Shown here: piece after piece, positions 47,272-57,082 of the stretch
How positions within the stretch are numbered: the stretch's first letter is position 1
How the letters are laid out: each line of letters starts with the position of its first letter
DNA from: Pseudomonas sp. NKUCC02_KPG
GTDB lineage: Bacteria > Pseudomonadota > Gammaproteobacteria > Pseudomonadales > Pseudomonadaceae
DNA: 64,000 nt
Direction: 5' to 3'
NCBI RefSeq assembly: GCF_019345465.1
Contig: NZ_JAHKRC010000009.1
Coordinates: forward strand, 124,001 to 188,000
The notes under the pieces: generated by a model
What the model was told of the DNA's origin: nothing
The model's database searches: none
Seen by the model: only the letters and a program-made list of their open reading frames with translations
Program-made: the position numbers and the translations under genes

Positions 47272-47715
47272 TCAGTTGTTGATCTGCAGCCGGGCCTGGA
47301 GGCTGCTGTCGCGCTTCTCCAGGCTCAGACTTTCGAAGCGGGCGCCCTGTTGTTCGATGCGGTTGAGCCAGCCCAGCACCGCAACCGCATCCCCGATCAG
47401 GGTGATGCGTACAACACCGGCATCCAGCTCGAACTGCTCGACATTCAACCCCGAACTCGCAGCACTTTCGCTCAAGCGCGTGGCCAATGGCTGACCAGAA
47501 TCCTGCGCGGCTGAAGCTGGCCTGGCCCGCTGGACTTCATCCGCGAGTGCCACGTTTTTAAGGTACAGCCCTTGAGCCGCCACCAACCTCTGCTGGGCCG
47601 GCAACCAAAGCCCATAGGCACAGAATACAACCAGCAGAAACACCGCCAGCCCGCCACACAGTTGACGATCTCGACGCGACAAGTGCTGCCAGCGCTCACG
47701 CAGATGCGCTTTCAT
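47272..47715 (-). CDS. gspM: Type II secretion system protein M (GspM)
   Basis: A 147-aa inner-membrane protein: short cytoplasmic N-terminus, one helix (LCGGLAVFLLVVFCAYGLWL, about 20-39) and a periplasmic ferredoxin-like domain (about 70-147). In type II secretion GspM recruits GspL and links it to the inner-membrane platform. It is the last gene of a C-D-E-M operon, overlapping gspE by 4 bp. gspL, its usual partner, is not in the window. Confidence 0.85.
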   Translation of the reverse strand: MKAHLRERWQHLSRRDRQLCGGLAVFLLVVFCAYGLWLPAQQRLVAAQGLYLKNVALADEVQRARPASAAQDSGQPLATRLSESAASSGLNVEQFELDAGVVRITLIGDAVAVLGWLNRIEQQGARFESLSLEKRDSSLQARLQINN

Positions 47716-49358
47716 ATAACGTCCTTCAGGGTGAGTAATGCCTGCACCCGGCTGCCCTGCTGGCTGGCAGTGCCCAAGATGACGGGCAGTGCGTTCTGCA
47801 CACCCCGCGTGCGCAGTTGTTCAAGCTCGGCGAAGCTGGCGGCGGTGATAGTGAGTACCCAGCCGACATCCGTGCGCCATTCCATGCGTTGCACTTCAAC
47901 ACTGCTGGCACCTATCACCTGTTCAGTCAGTTGCACCAGCCGCGCCATATGACCGTCTTGATACAGGCTGGGGGAACGTTGGCGCGCCTCCCGTGCCAAG
48001 TCCGGTTCGCTGGCACCCTGGTGGATCAAATCGGCCAGGGCCGGGGTGATGCTGACCAGCTCGTAGATGCCGGTGCGCCCGCGGTAGCCTTGCTGACAGT
48101 GACTGCAACCCTGGGCGCGATACAGGGTCGGGGCGGCTTGGGTGTCAAGTCCCAGCCGGGTGCAGGCTGGAGGATCGGCGGGGTACGGGACTTTGCAGTC
48201 GGGACACAGGGTGCGCAGCAGGCGCTGGGCCAATACCCCGACCAGGGACGAAGCCAGCAAGTAGGCGTCGACCCCCATGTCCACCAGCCGGGTCACTGCG
48301 CCAATGGCGCTGTTGGTGTGCAGGGTCGACAGCACAAGGTGCCCGGTCAACGACGCCTGGACGGCGATTTCTGCGGTTTCGCGGTCGCGGATTTCACCCA
48401 CCATGACCACATCCGGGTCCTGGCGCAAAATCGCCCGCAAGCCACGGGCGAACGTCATGTCGGCCTTGGTGTTGACCGGCGTTTGGCCGATGCCCGGCAG
48501 GTGATATTCCACCGGGTCTTCGACCGTCAGAATATTGCGGTTCGGGTGGTTGAGATGGCTGAGTGCGGCATACAGGCTGGTGGTTTTGCCCGAGCCCGTG
48601 GGGCCGGTCACCAAAAAGATCCCGTGGGGACGCGCCAGGATCTGCTCAAACCGGTTCAGGGTGGCGGCGGGCATGCCCAGGCATTTGAGATCCAGGCGCC
48701 CGGCCTGCTTGTCGAGTAAACGCATCACCACGCGCTCGCCGTGGGCCGAGGGCAAGGTCGAAACCCTCACATCCACTTCATGCCCGGCCAGGCGCAGGCT
48801 GATGCGGCCATCCTGGGGCACGCGCTTTTCAGCAATATCCAGCCGGGCCATGACCTTGATCCGTGACACCAGCAAGTTGGCCAGTTCGCGCTTGGGCCTG
48901 AGGACTTCGCGCAGTTGACCGTCGATACGCATGCGCACCGACAGGTAATGCTCGAAGGTTTCAAGGTGTACGTCCGAGGCTTTCTCGCGCATGGCTTCGC
49001 GCAACAAGGCGTTGATCAGCCGAATGATCGGAGCATCATTTTCTTGCTCCAGCAGGTCGGCGGTCTGGGGGACTTGTTCGGCCAGGCTCATGAGGTCAAG
49101 GTCGTCGTCCAGCCCCTGGGCCACCTGCTCGGCGGCACTGTGGCCGGCGCTGTAGCTCTTGGCCAGGCGCTCGCCGAATTGCGCATCCGCGATCACCTGC
49201 ACGGTCACTTCATGGCCTGCCCAGCGCCGCACTTCGGCCAGTGCGCTCAAGGGTGTGTCTGCTCGAACCAACAGGATCGGCGGGATTGAAGAGGCGTCCA
49301 GCAGCACCCCGAAACGTCGGGCGAAGCTGAATGGCAAACGTGCGGGGATCAGAGTCAT
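47712..49358 (-). CDS. gspE: Type II secretion ATPase GspE
   Basis: A 548-aa hexameric secretion ATPase. N-terminal N1E-like part (1-100), then the ATPase core: Walker A GPTGSGKT (252-259), Asp and His boxes (DPVEYHLPGIGQTPVN; STLHTNSAIGAVTRL), and a C-terminal tetracysteine zinc motif (CPDC and CSHC) that is typical of GspE. It powers pseudopilus assembly. ATG at 49358 overlaps gspD by 4 bp. gspF, its platform partner, is not in the window. Confidence 0.93.
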   Translation of the reverse strand: MTLIPARLPFSFARRFGVLLDASSIPPILLVRADTPLSALAEVRRWAGHEVTVQVIADAQFGERLAKSYSAGHSAAEQVAQGLDDDLDLMSLAEQVPQTADLLEQENDAPIIRLINALLREAMREKASDVHLETFEHYLSVRMRIDGQLREVLRPKRELANLLVSRIKVMARLDIAEKRVPQDGRISLRLAGHEVDVRVSTLPSAHGERVVMRLLDKQAGRLDLKCLGMPAATLNRFEQILARPHGIFLVTGPTGSGKTTSLYAALSHLNHPNRNILTVEDPVEYHLPGIGQTPVNTKADMTFARGLRAILRQDPDVVMVGEIRDRETAEIAVQASLTGHLVLSTLHTNSAIGAVTRLVDMGVDAYLLASSLVGVLAQRLLRTLCPDCKVPYPADPPACTRLGLDTQAAPTLYRAQGCSHCQQGYRGRTGIYELVSITPALADLIHQGASEPDLAREARQRSPSLYQDGHMARLVQLTEQVIGASSVEVQRMEWRTDVGWVLTITAASFAELEQLRTRGVQNALPVILGTASQQGSRVQALLTLKDVI

Positions 49359-51280
49359 GGGCGCTGGGCTTTGGGCTGACGCAGATCCACCGCCGATGGA
49401 TCTTGCAGCCTGGCGTCGAACATTTGATTCGCTTTGCTGGGCAACAACCGAGCGTTTTTGTCTTTGCCAGCGGGCTGGCTCAGGTTGCGCAAGGTGTTGT
49501 AGCGGGCTTCGCTGATCTCACGCAGGTCCTGTTTGCTGCGCACAATGGTCGGGCGCAAAAACACCATCAGGTTGGTTTTGGTGTGGGTATCCTTGTTCCA
49601 GCGAAACAACGCACCCAGATACGGAATGCTGCGCAGCAATGGCACGCCACTCACTTGGGTGCGCACACTGTCTTTGATCAACCCGCCAATCACGATGATT
49701 TCGCCGTCTTCAGCCAGGATGGTGCTTTTTAAAGCGCGCTTGTTGGTGATCAAATCGGTCGAATCGATGCCTTGCAACGAAGGCGCAATCTCGGAGTTTT
49801 CCTGTGCGACTTCCAGGCGCAGCGAACTGCCATCGTTGATGTGGGGTTTGATCTTGAGGCTGATGCCGATGTCCTGGCGGGTCACGGTGGTAAAGGGGTT
49901 GTTGGAATTCTCGCCAGAGCCCGTGTAGGAGCCGGTTTTGAACGGTACGTTTTGCCCCACCAGAATTTCGGCTTCCTGGTTATCCAGCGTCAGCAGGCTG
50001 GGCGTGGACAGCACATTGTTGTTGGTATCGCTGGCCAGGGCCGAGATCAGCGCATTGAAACGATCGCCGCCCACTTGCAACACGCCTCCTTCAGGCAGTT
50101 TGGCATTGCTCGCGGACAAGGCACCGATCTGAATGTTGGTGCCGGGAAAGCTGATCCCGCCCGTGGCACCACCGGTGTTCACTCCCCATTGCACGCCAAG
50201 GGTTTCAACAATATCCCCGGAAATTTCAACAATGGCGGCGTGGATCAACACCTGTGAGCGAGGCTGATCGAGTTGGCGCACGATGCTTTCAAGGGTCCTG
50301 ACCTGCGCGGGATCAGCCATCAGCACCAAGGCGTTCTGGCTTTGATCGGCCGCCACCATCACCTCGCGAGACGACGCTTTTTGGCTGGCACCGGCCAGGG
50401 CGGTCTCTTGCTTCATGCCTTGACCCACGGCCAGCAGTACCTCGGCCAACAGCTTGGCATCACTGTGACGCAGACGAATGACCCGCGAGTTTTCTTGCTG
50501 GGCGTTGGCCGGTGTGTCCAGCGAACGGGCCAGCGCGCTTAAACGCTTGCGCATGGCTTCACTGCCCAAAATCACCAGACGATTGGCCGACATGTCTGCA
50601 ATCACCTGGCTGCTCGCGCCCGTGGCTTTTTTATCCAGTGACTGCTCCATGACCTTGGCGATGTCACTGGCCAGCCCATGTTTAAGCTCGACCACGGAAT
50701 GGCCATAACGGGTACCGGCATCCAGCTGACGCACGATATCGGTAATACGCCGGGTATTGGCTACGGTGTCGGTGATGACCAGCGCATTGGTCGAGGCCGA
50801 AGGTCCCACATAGCCATTGTTCGACACCAGAGGCCGCAACAGGCCTGCCAGATCGGCGGCAACGCTGGCATTGAGTTCGATCACACGGGTAACAAATGCC
50901 TGGGCCGGGGCAGATCGGGTATCCGTATTCCCTGCCTGGGCCTTGGCCTCGGCTACTGGAATGATCAATAAACGATCACCTTGATCGATGACGGAGAACC
51001 CCTGCGCATCCAGCACTGCGTAGAACAACCGGCGCACGCCTTCCCGATCCAGTTCCTGCTCGGAGATTACTGTGATCCGCCCCTGCACCCGAGGATCGAG
51101 CACCACGGTAGTGCCCAGTACCGCAGACATTTCCTGCACCACATCACGCAGCTCGGCATCCTTCATTGCCAACTTCCAGTACTGCCCGGCGGCAGTGGCC
51201 GAGGTGTGAAACAGCAGCGCGCAGGACATGACCCCGCATGCCAAAAATTGGCCGATGCTTAACGTATTGAATGGGGTCAT
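49355..51280 (-). CDS. gspD: Type II secretion secretin GspD
   Basis: A 641-aa outer-membrane secretin with signal peptide (MTPFNTLSIGQFLACGVMSC and following, cut near ATA), N0 domain (about 35-110), N1-N3 modules (about 125-340) and the secretin barrel (about 345-590), where VPFKTGSYTGS and LLRSIPYLGALFRW are family motifs. It forms the exit channel for folded proteins. No pilotin gene was recognised nearby. The C-terminal tail (about 600-641) is basic and may be an S-domain. ATG at 51280. Confidence 0.93.
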   Translation of the reverse strand: MTPFNTLSIGQFLACGVMSCALLFHTSATAAGQYWKLAMKDAELRDVVQEMSAVLGTTVVLDPRVQGRITVISEQELDREGVRRLFYAVLDAQGFSVIDQGDRLLIIPVAEAKAQAGNTDTRSAPAQAFVTRVIELNASVAADLAGLLRPLVSNNGYVGPSASTNALVITDTVANTRRITDIVRQLDAGTRYGHSVVELKHGLASDIAKVMEQSLDKKATGASSQVIADMSANRLVILGSEAMRKRLSALARSLDTPANAQQENSRVIRLRHSDAKLLAEVLLAVGQGMKQETALAGASQKASSREVMVAADQSQNALVLMADPAQVRTLESIVRQLDQPRSQVLIHAAIVEISGDIVETLGVQWGVNTGGATGGISFPGTNIQIGALSASNAKLPEGGVLQVGGDRFNALISALASDTNNNVLSTPSLLTLDNQEAEILVGQNVPFKTGSYTGSGENSNNPFTTVTRQDIGISLKIKPHINDGSSLRLEVAQENSEIAPSLQGIDSTDLITNKRALKSTILAEDGEIIVIGGLIKDSVRTQVSGVPLLRSIPYLGALFRWNKDTHTKTNLMVFLRPTIVRSKQDLREISEARYNTLRNLSQPAGKDKNARLLPSKANQMFDARLQDPSAVDLRQPKAQRP

Positions 51281-51289
51281 GGCATTTCT

Positions 51290-51823
51290 CTATGGTTGGC
51301 CAACAAGGGGCCGCAGATGGACTGAAGTGGCTAGCGGGTCAGGGCTGCCGGTAGCTGATGCAGGTAACACATGCCGACTGGCGGGCTTGAGCGTGAGGCG
51401 CTCTTCACGACCATTTCGCCACAGCACTACATGGCCAACCTCGACACGACGCAAAACGCTGCCACCGGGTAAAAGATCACCTACCGAGTAAAAGCGGCTG
51501 CCTTGTGCGCCAGCCAACAGCGCTTGAGACGGGCCTTGAGTCGATACAAAACTGGCCCGCAACTGCAAGGCTTCCGCGCTCGGCACCCAGGCAGCCTGGG
51601 TGTTCAGGCCCATCACCGTGGCAATGGCTTGGGCTTTAAAAGGCTGGGCCGCAGGCACAACCGGCGCACTGACAGGAGCAAACTCGCGGGCCGGGCCCAA
51701 GGCGTCGCGATACTGCAGTTCTTGCCATGCCAGATAACTGCCATAGACCAAAGGCAATACCAGCAGCCCCCCGCTCATTGCAGATGCCCCATAACGGCTA
51801 ATCACGCGCTTAAAACTGTTCAA
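51290..51823 (-). CDS. gspC: Type II secretion protein C (GspC)
   Basis: A 177-aa inner-membrane protein with one helix (AMSGGLLVLPLVYGSYLAW, about 16-34) and a periplasmic HR domain (about 70-150: IATVMGLN, then FYSVGDLLPGGSVLRRVEVGHVVL). It is shorter than most GspC proteins and lacks the C-terminal PDZ or coiled coil. It connects the platform to GspD. Start is TTG at 51823 with GGTGAGA upstream; it precedes gspD by 9 bp. Confidence 0.87.
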   Translation of the reverse strand: MNSFKRVISRYGASAMSGGLLVLPLVYGSYLAWQELQYRDALGPAREFAPVSAPVVPAAQPFKAQAIATVMGLNTQAAWVPSAEALQLRASFVSTQGPSQALLAGAQGSRFYSVGDLLPGGSVLRRVEVGHVVLWRNGREERLTLKPASRHVLPASATGSPDPLATSVHLRPLVGQP

Positions 51824-51879
51824 GACCGTCTCACCTGGGTGCCTTTGCAGTCCCGCCAGGCCCTGCAGTTAATTGTGCG

Positions 51880-52392
51880 TTACGAAAACATGCGTTTAAT
51901 GATGGGTCGGCCTGCACAGTGGTGCTTGATCACCGCTGCCACATGCACACTCACCAACAACACCAATACTGCGCAGGCTTGTGTATGAATAAGGGCAAAT
52001 AATTCATGCAATTGGCTGTTTTCCATGGGCGCTGGGAAACTCACAATATTAAAAAAACTGATCGGTACGTCCATCATCAAAACACCTGAAACCAGAACCG
52101 TTACAACCGTCAGATACAGCAGGGTATGGATAAAAAAAGCCAGCCATGGCACAAGATTATTAACGTCCACTGTAACCGGACAACCTCGACCAAAAGACAC
52201 ACAAAGCCTGAGTATAAAAACGGGTGTCAGCAGCAGCCCTAACGAAACATTCATGCTGCCAATAACTTGCTTATAACTGACTGCCTCAGCGACAAGCCCT
52301 ATATAAAAACCCGACGCCATCAACCAAATAATCAACATTGCAGAGAACCCATGGAGCACTTTCTGCAATGTCGAGTAGTTAATAGTCTTCAT
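51880..52392 (-). CDS. Cytochrome b561-type membrane protein
   Basis: A 170-aa four-helix inner-membrane protein of the bacterial cytochrome b561 (YodB-like) family. Candidate haem-ligand histidines lie in LHGFSAMLII (helix 1), HTLLYLTVVTVLVSG (helix 3) and HELFALIHTQACAVLVLLVSVHVAAVIKHH (helix 4). It carries electrons between the quinone pool and a periplasmic acceptor or oxygen. It lies between the LPMO gene and gspC on the same strand, so electron supply to the secreted copper enzyme or to the periplasm is a possible but unproven link. ATG at 52392. Confidence 0.85.
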   Translation of the reverse strand: MKTINYSTLQKVLHGFSAMLIIWLMASGFYIGLVAEAVSYKQVIGSMNVSLGLLLTPVFILRLCVSFGRGCPVTVDVNNLVPWLAFFIHTLLYLTVVTVLVSGVLMMDVPISFFNIVSFPAPMENSQLHELFALIHTQACAVLVLLVSVHVAAVIKHHCAGRPIIKRMFS

Positions 52393-52421
52393 CGAAGCTT
52401 ATTCCCTGATCTCTTCAACAA

Positions 52422-52450
52422 ACCGGGCTGTTCATGATAAACAGCCCGGT
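52422..52450 (-). terminator. Hairpin between LPMO and cytochrome b561 genes
   Basis: An 11-bp perfect stem (52422-52432 with 52440-52450) and 7-nt loop, 16 bp after the LPMO stop. On the minus strand it is followed by TTGTTGAAGAG, only weakly T-rich, so it may attenuate, or stabilise the LPMO mRNA, rather than fully stop transcription. Confidence 0.65.
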
Positions 52451-52465
52451 GTTGTTCAGGACTGC

Positions 52466-53938
52466 TTACTTCTCAGTCCATGCCATGTTCCAGTGCGAGC
52501 CGGTACCCGGTTCAAACTGAGTGGCTGTAGGCGAGTACTGTGCGCAGTAACCCGAAGCAGGCCACGGCTTGCACTCGTACACCTGGCCGTTTTTTGGCTG
52601 CAACACAGTGGTACCTGCCTTGTAAGCCTTGAAACCTTCAGGGTAGATGGCATCGTACTGCTGACCGCCACCTTCGCCGGTCAGGGTCAAGGTTTTCAAC
52701 TCCTGAAAGTTTTCACGACCATCTGCACTGCTGGCAATCAGCTTCAAGGCGTGAGCACCCGGGGCGCTGCTGACGTCAACGCTCAACGGTGCAGTGGTCG
52801 CGTTCACGTTTTGCTTGGTGTAGCCCACTTGTTTGTTGGCTTCGTTGTAGACCGTCGCTTCAACTGTAAGGTTTTTGTTGGTCATCAGGGTCAAGCCAAC
52901 AGCGCCTTTGCCTTTGTCCAATACGTACTCGGCGGCAACGTCATGCACGTGCATGTAGGCGGCCGGGTCTGGAATCATCTGGGTCAGCAACTGGTAGTTG
53001 GTGACACCGCTTTGGGCCTTGGCGTAGAAGGTATTGGCACCTTTGATTGGCTCAATGACGCCTTCTTCGTTGCGAATACCGGCACGTACCGACTTGTTGC
53101 TCGCGTTCACGGTTTGCGCCAACTTGTAGGACCAGTTTTCTGGCAAGCCTTCTGCTATGGAGTCGATGCCGATCGAGAAGCTGTATTCGGCACTTTCCGC
53201 ACTGCCGGTAAAGGCTCGAGCCTTGACGGTGTCGCCTGGCAGCAATGAGTGAGTCGGCGTCAACGCTCCGACTTTGGTCCAGCCGTCAGGCGCTGCCCCT
53301 TCAGCGGTGATATTGACATCCACCACGTCGTAGAAAGCCGCCGCAGTGTCGTCTACTGTCCATGCTCCCAAAATCACGTGCTGACCCGTGCGGTCTGCCG
53401 GAATCACACAGGCGTGTTTTTTGGCTGCCGGGCCATTGCCGCCCGCTGCGCCATCGATGGGTACGCCACCGCCGCCTTCAACGCTGCAAAACGGGGTCGT
53501 ATCAAAGTCATCGCGGGTGAGGGGCCGATTAGGGTTCCAATCGGTTTTGGTGATGAAGTATTCCCACTTGGTACTTTTATGGGCAGCGGTGTAGAACCAG
53601 CTGAATTCAATGTTGCGGTTCTTGATTTCGCTCAGATGCCAGCGGGTTGCAGACTGGGCATCCAGAGCCGAGAACATGGCATTGCCACCGCTCGGGATCT
53701 TGCCATCGGCAGGACCAAATGCCGGGAAGCCTTTAGGAGCTTCACCCACTGTTTGCGGTTCATATTCAGCTGGACCACAGTTGGTGTTCAGGGCCAAGCG
53801 ACAGGCATACGCGCGTGACGGTGGCTCGTTCATATAACCATGTGCAACCGCCTGTTGTGACGCGAACAGTGACGCCAGTAGAGTCAGCGAAGATGCACAC
53901 CCCATCAAAGCCCCAGACTTAGAAAGTGCAAATTTCAT
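52466..53938 (-). CDS. AA10 lytic polysaccharide monooxygenase, GbpA-like chitin-binding protein
   Basis: Secreted copper enzyme that cleaves crystalline chitin oxidatively and binds GlcNAc surfaces. The 490-aa precursor has a Sec signal cut after Ala32, exposing the copper-binding N-terminal His33 (HGYMNEPPSRAYACRL). The second histidine of the brace is His120 (FYTAAHKSTKW). After the AA10 domain (33-215) come GbpA-type domains 2 and 3 (about 220-420) and a C-terminal chitin-binding CBM5/12 module (about 435-490; YECKPWPASGYCAQY). GbpA and CbpD are type II secretion substrates, fitting the adjacent gspCDEM genes. ATG at 53938 follows AAGGAA. Confidence 0.93.
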   Translation of the reverse strand: MKFALSKSGALMGCASSLTLLASLFASQQAVAHGYMNEPPSRAYACRLALNTNCGPAEYEPQTVGEAPKGFPAFGPADGKIPSGGNAMFSALDAQSATRWHLSEIKNRNIEFSWFYTAAHKSTKWEYFITKTDWNPNRPLTRDDFDTTPFCSVEGGGGVPIDGAAGGNGPAAKKHACVIPADRTGQHVILGAWTVDDTAAAFYDVVDVNITAEGAAPDGWTKVGALTPTHSLLPGDTVKARAFTGSAESAEYSFSIGIDSIAEGLPENWSYKLAQTVNASNKSVRAGIRNEEGVIEPIKGANTFYAKAQSGVTNYQLLTQMIPDPAAYMHVHDVAAEYVLDKGKGAVGLTLMTNKNLTVEATVYNEANKQVGYTKQNVNATTAPLSVDVSSAPGAHALKLIASSADGRENFQELKTLTLTGEGGGQQYDAIYPEGFKAYKAGTTVLQPKNGQVYECKPWPASGYCAQYSPTATQFEPGTGSHWNMAWTEK

Positions 53939-54136
53939 ATAAGAGTTCCTTAGTTTTTATTAGGCAGCCGTTACGACCGCTATTTTTGGCACTGCATATT
54001 CGAACAACGCACGCAACATCACAAAAAACGATGACCGTTAAGTCATGACTTCAGCAAAGAAACATGTAGACATATTTAACCCCCACCAAAATCGACAATC
54101 CTTTGATGAACATGCCACCCCAAGTAATATTTTTTA

Positions 54137-54317
54137 CTGAAACAAATAAAGCAATAGCGCTCGGATTTTACGGAGGCGTATCGAAATGTATGTAGGAAAC
54201 TTCCTGCAAGGATGTAGGAGTATGAATTAGTTATTCAATAGCCATTGTCACAGTCACAACCCATAACTGATGCAAATAGCAGTCAAAAAAAACCCCGGCA
54301 TTCGCCAGGGTTTTTTA
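54137..54317 (+). ncRNA. Candidate small RNA with five GGA motifs
   Basis: On the plus strand TTGATG (54103-54108) and TAATAT (54125-54130), 16-bp spacing, could start a transcript near 54137 that ends at the hairpin with a T-run at 54310-54316. In between lie GGA at 54163, 54172, 54195, 54210 and 54217, a density seen in RsmA/RsmE-titrating RNAs. No GacA-box palindrome was found upstream. Evidence is suggestive only; the hairpin is also needed to terminate hemE. Confidence 0.25.
54284..54316 (-). terminator. Bidirectional hairpin terminator after hemE
   Basis: AAAAAACCCCGGC and GCCAGGGTTTTTT pair around an ATTC loop, with A-run and T-run on both sides. It lies 11 bp past the hemE stop on the minus strand and can work in both directions. 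Confidence 0.85.
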
Positions 54318-54327
54318 AAAGTCGAGC

Positions 54328-55395
54328 TTACTCGTGATACTGCCCCGAGAACTCGTGCACCGCGCTGATGAAGGCGCCTGCGTGTTCCGGCTTCACTTCC
54401 GGGGTGATGCCGTGACCCAGGTTGAACACATGGCCCGAACCCTTGCCGTAGCTGGCCAGGATGCGCTTGACCTCGGTGCGGATTGCTTCCGGGTTTGCGT
54501 ACAGCACGGTCGGGTCCATGTTGCCTTGCAGCGCAACCTTGTTGCCCACTCGCTTGCGGGCTTCGCCCAGGTCGCAGGTCCAGTCAAGACCCAGCGCATC
54601 GGCGCCAGCATCGGCAATGCTCTCCAGCCACAGACCACCGTTCTTGGTGAACAGGATGACCGGCACTTTGCGGCCTTCGTGCTCGCGGATCAGGCCGCTG
54701 ACGATTTTGCGCATATAAGCCAGGGAGAACTCCTGGTACGCCGCAGACGACAGGTTGCCGCCCCAGGTATCGAAGATCTGCACCGCTTGCGCACCGGCCA
54801 GGATCTGCCCGTTGAGGTAAGAAGTGACCGACTGCGCCAGTTTGTCGAGCAACAAGTGCATGGCTTGCGGGGTGTCGTAGAGCATGGCCTTGGTTTTACG
54901 GAAGTCCTTGGAGGAGCCGCCTTCAACCATGTAGGTGGCCAAAGTCCACGGGCTGCCGGAGAAGCCGATCAGGGGCACGCGACCATTCAGTTCCTTGCGG
55001 ATGGTGCTGACGGCGTTCATCACGTAGCCGAGGTCTTTTTGCGGATCGGGAATCGGCAACGCTTCGATGTCGGCCAGGGTGCTGACGACTTTTTTGAAGC
55101 GGGGACCTTCGCCGGTCTCGAAGTACAGGCCCTGGCCCATGGCATCGGGGATGGTCAGGATGTCGGAGAACAGGATGGCCGCATCCAGCTGCGGGAAACG
55201 GTCCAGAGGCTGCATGGTGACTTCACACGCGAATTCGGCGTTCTTGCACAGGCTCATGAAGTCGCCGGCCTTGGCGCGGCTGGCACGGTACTCCGGCAGG
55301 TAGCGACCGGCCTGACGCATCATCCACACAGGGGTTACGTCTACGGGTTGCTTGAGCAAAGCGCGAAGGAAACGGTCATTCTTGAGAACAGTCAT
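54328..55395 (-). CDS. hemE: Uroporphyrinogen decarboxylase HemE
   Basis: Haem pathway enzyme that removes four carboxyls from uroporphyrinogen III to give coproporphyrinogen III. The 355-aa protein carries the family signature [17 protein letters not shown] (about 22-38) and the catalytic Asp region [18 protein letters not shown] (about 70-87), also [25 protein letters not shown] at 55395. Followed by gltD in the same direction in the recalled P. aeruginosa order hemE-gltD-gltB. Identity very secure. Confidence 0.97.
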   Translation of the reverse strand: MTVLKNDRFLRALLKQPVDVTPVWMMRQAGRYLPEYRASRAKAGDFMSLCKNAEFACEVTMQPLDRFPQLDAAILFSDILTIPDAMGQGLYFETGEGPRFKKVVSTLADIEALPIPDPQKDLGYVMNAVSTIRKELNGRVPLIGFSGSPWTLATYMVEGGSSKDFRKTKAMLYDTPQAMHLLLDKLAQSVTSYLNGQILAGAQAVQIFDTWGGNLSSAAYQEFSLAYMRKIVSGLIREHEGRKVPVILFTKNGGLWLESIADAGADALGLDWTCDLGEARKRVGNKVALQGNMDPTVLYANPEAIRTEVKRILASYGKGSGHVFNLGHGITPEVKPEHAGAFISAVHEFSGQYHE

Positions 55396-55442
55396 GTCAG
55401 CATCCGGAAAAAAAGTGGGGGCATTTTCTCAGAGACGGACGC

Positions 55443-55470
55443 AAAAGGCACGGCAAGTGCCGTGCCTTTT
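55443..55470 (-). terminator. Bidirectional hairpin between hemE and gltD
   Basis: Perfect 13-bp stem AAAAGGCACGGCA / TGCCGTGCCTTTT with a 2-nt loop. It lies just upstream of hemE and about 160 bp past the gltD stop, and would end gltBD transcription or shield the hemE promoter. Confidence 0.8.
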
Positions 55471-55515
55471 ATCTATCGGGGCGATTTGTCGCGGTTTAAC
55501 CCACAAATACAATTT

Positions 55516-55621
55516 CCTGTCGCCGCTGCCGAAAGCTGCGAAAAGGGCCGGAGGACCTTCGCTCTTCAAGGAGAAGAGCGACCCCTTCGGGCTCGATCGC
55601 AGCCTGCGGCAGCGACTACAG
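55516..55621. repeat. REP doublet downstream of gltD
   Basis: Right arm CGGCAGCGACTACA (55607-55620) and a matching left arm at 55518-55531. In reverse orientation it equals the first 40 bp of the repeat inside the LolA-like gene (33399). It ends 10 bp before the gltD stop codon. Confidence 0.85.
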
Positions 55622-55630
55622 GGGATCGGG

Positions 55631-57082
<1,452 letters not shown>

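Larger units (their letters stand above)
53939..54327. other. AT-rich intergenic region between LPMO and hemE
   Basis: A 389-bp gap, markedly more AT-rich than its surroundings. It holds the LPMO promoter region at the left, a GGA-rich stretch (54160-54220) and a bidirectional hairpin terminator at the right (54284-54316). A plus-strand small RNA in it is possible; see the separate entry. Confidence 0.5.

Noticed and set aside
49355..51280. Secretin as PilQ of the type IV pilus
   Set aside because: No AMIN domain, flanked by gspC and gspE, N0-N3 layout of GspD; pilQ is expected beyond aroB/aroK, outside the window.
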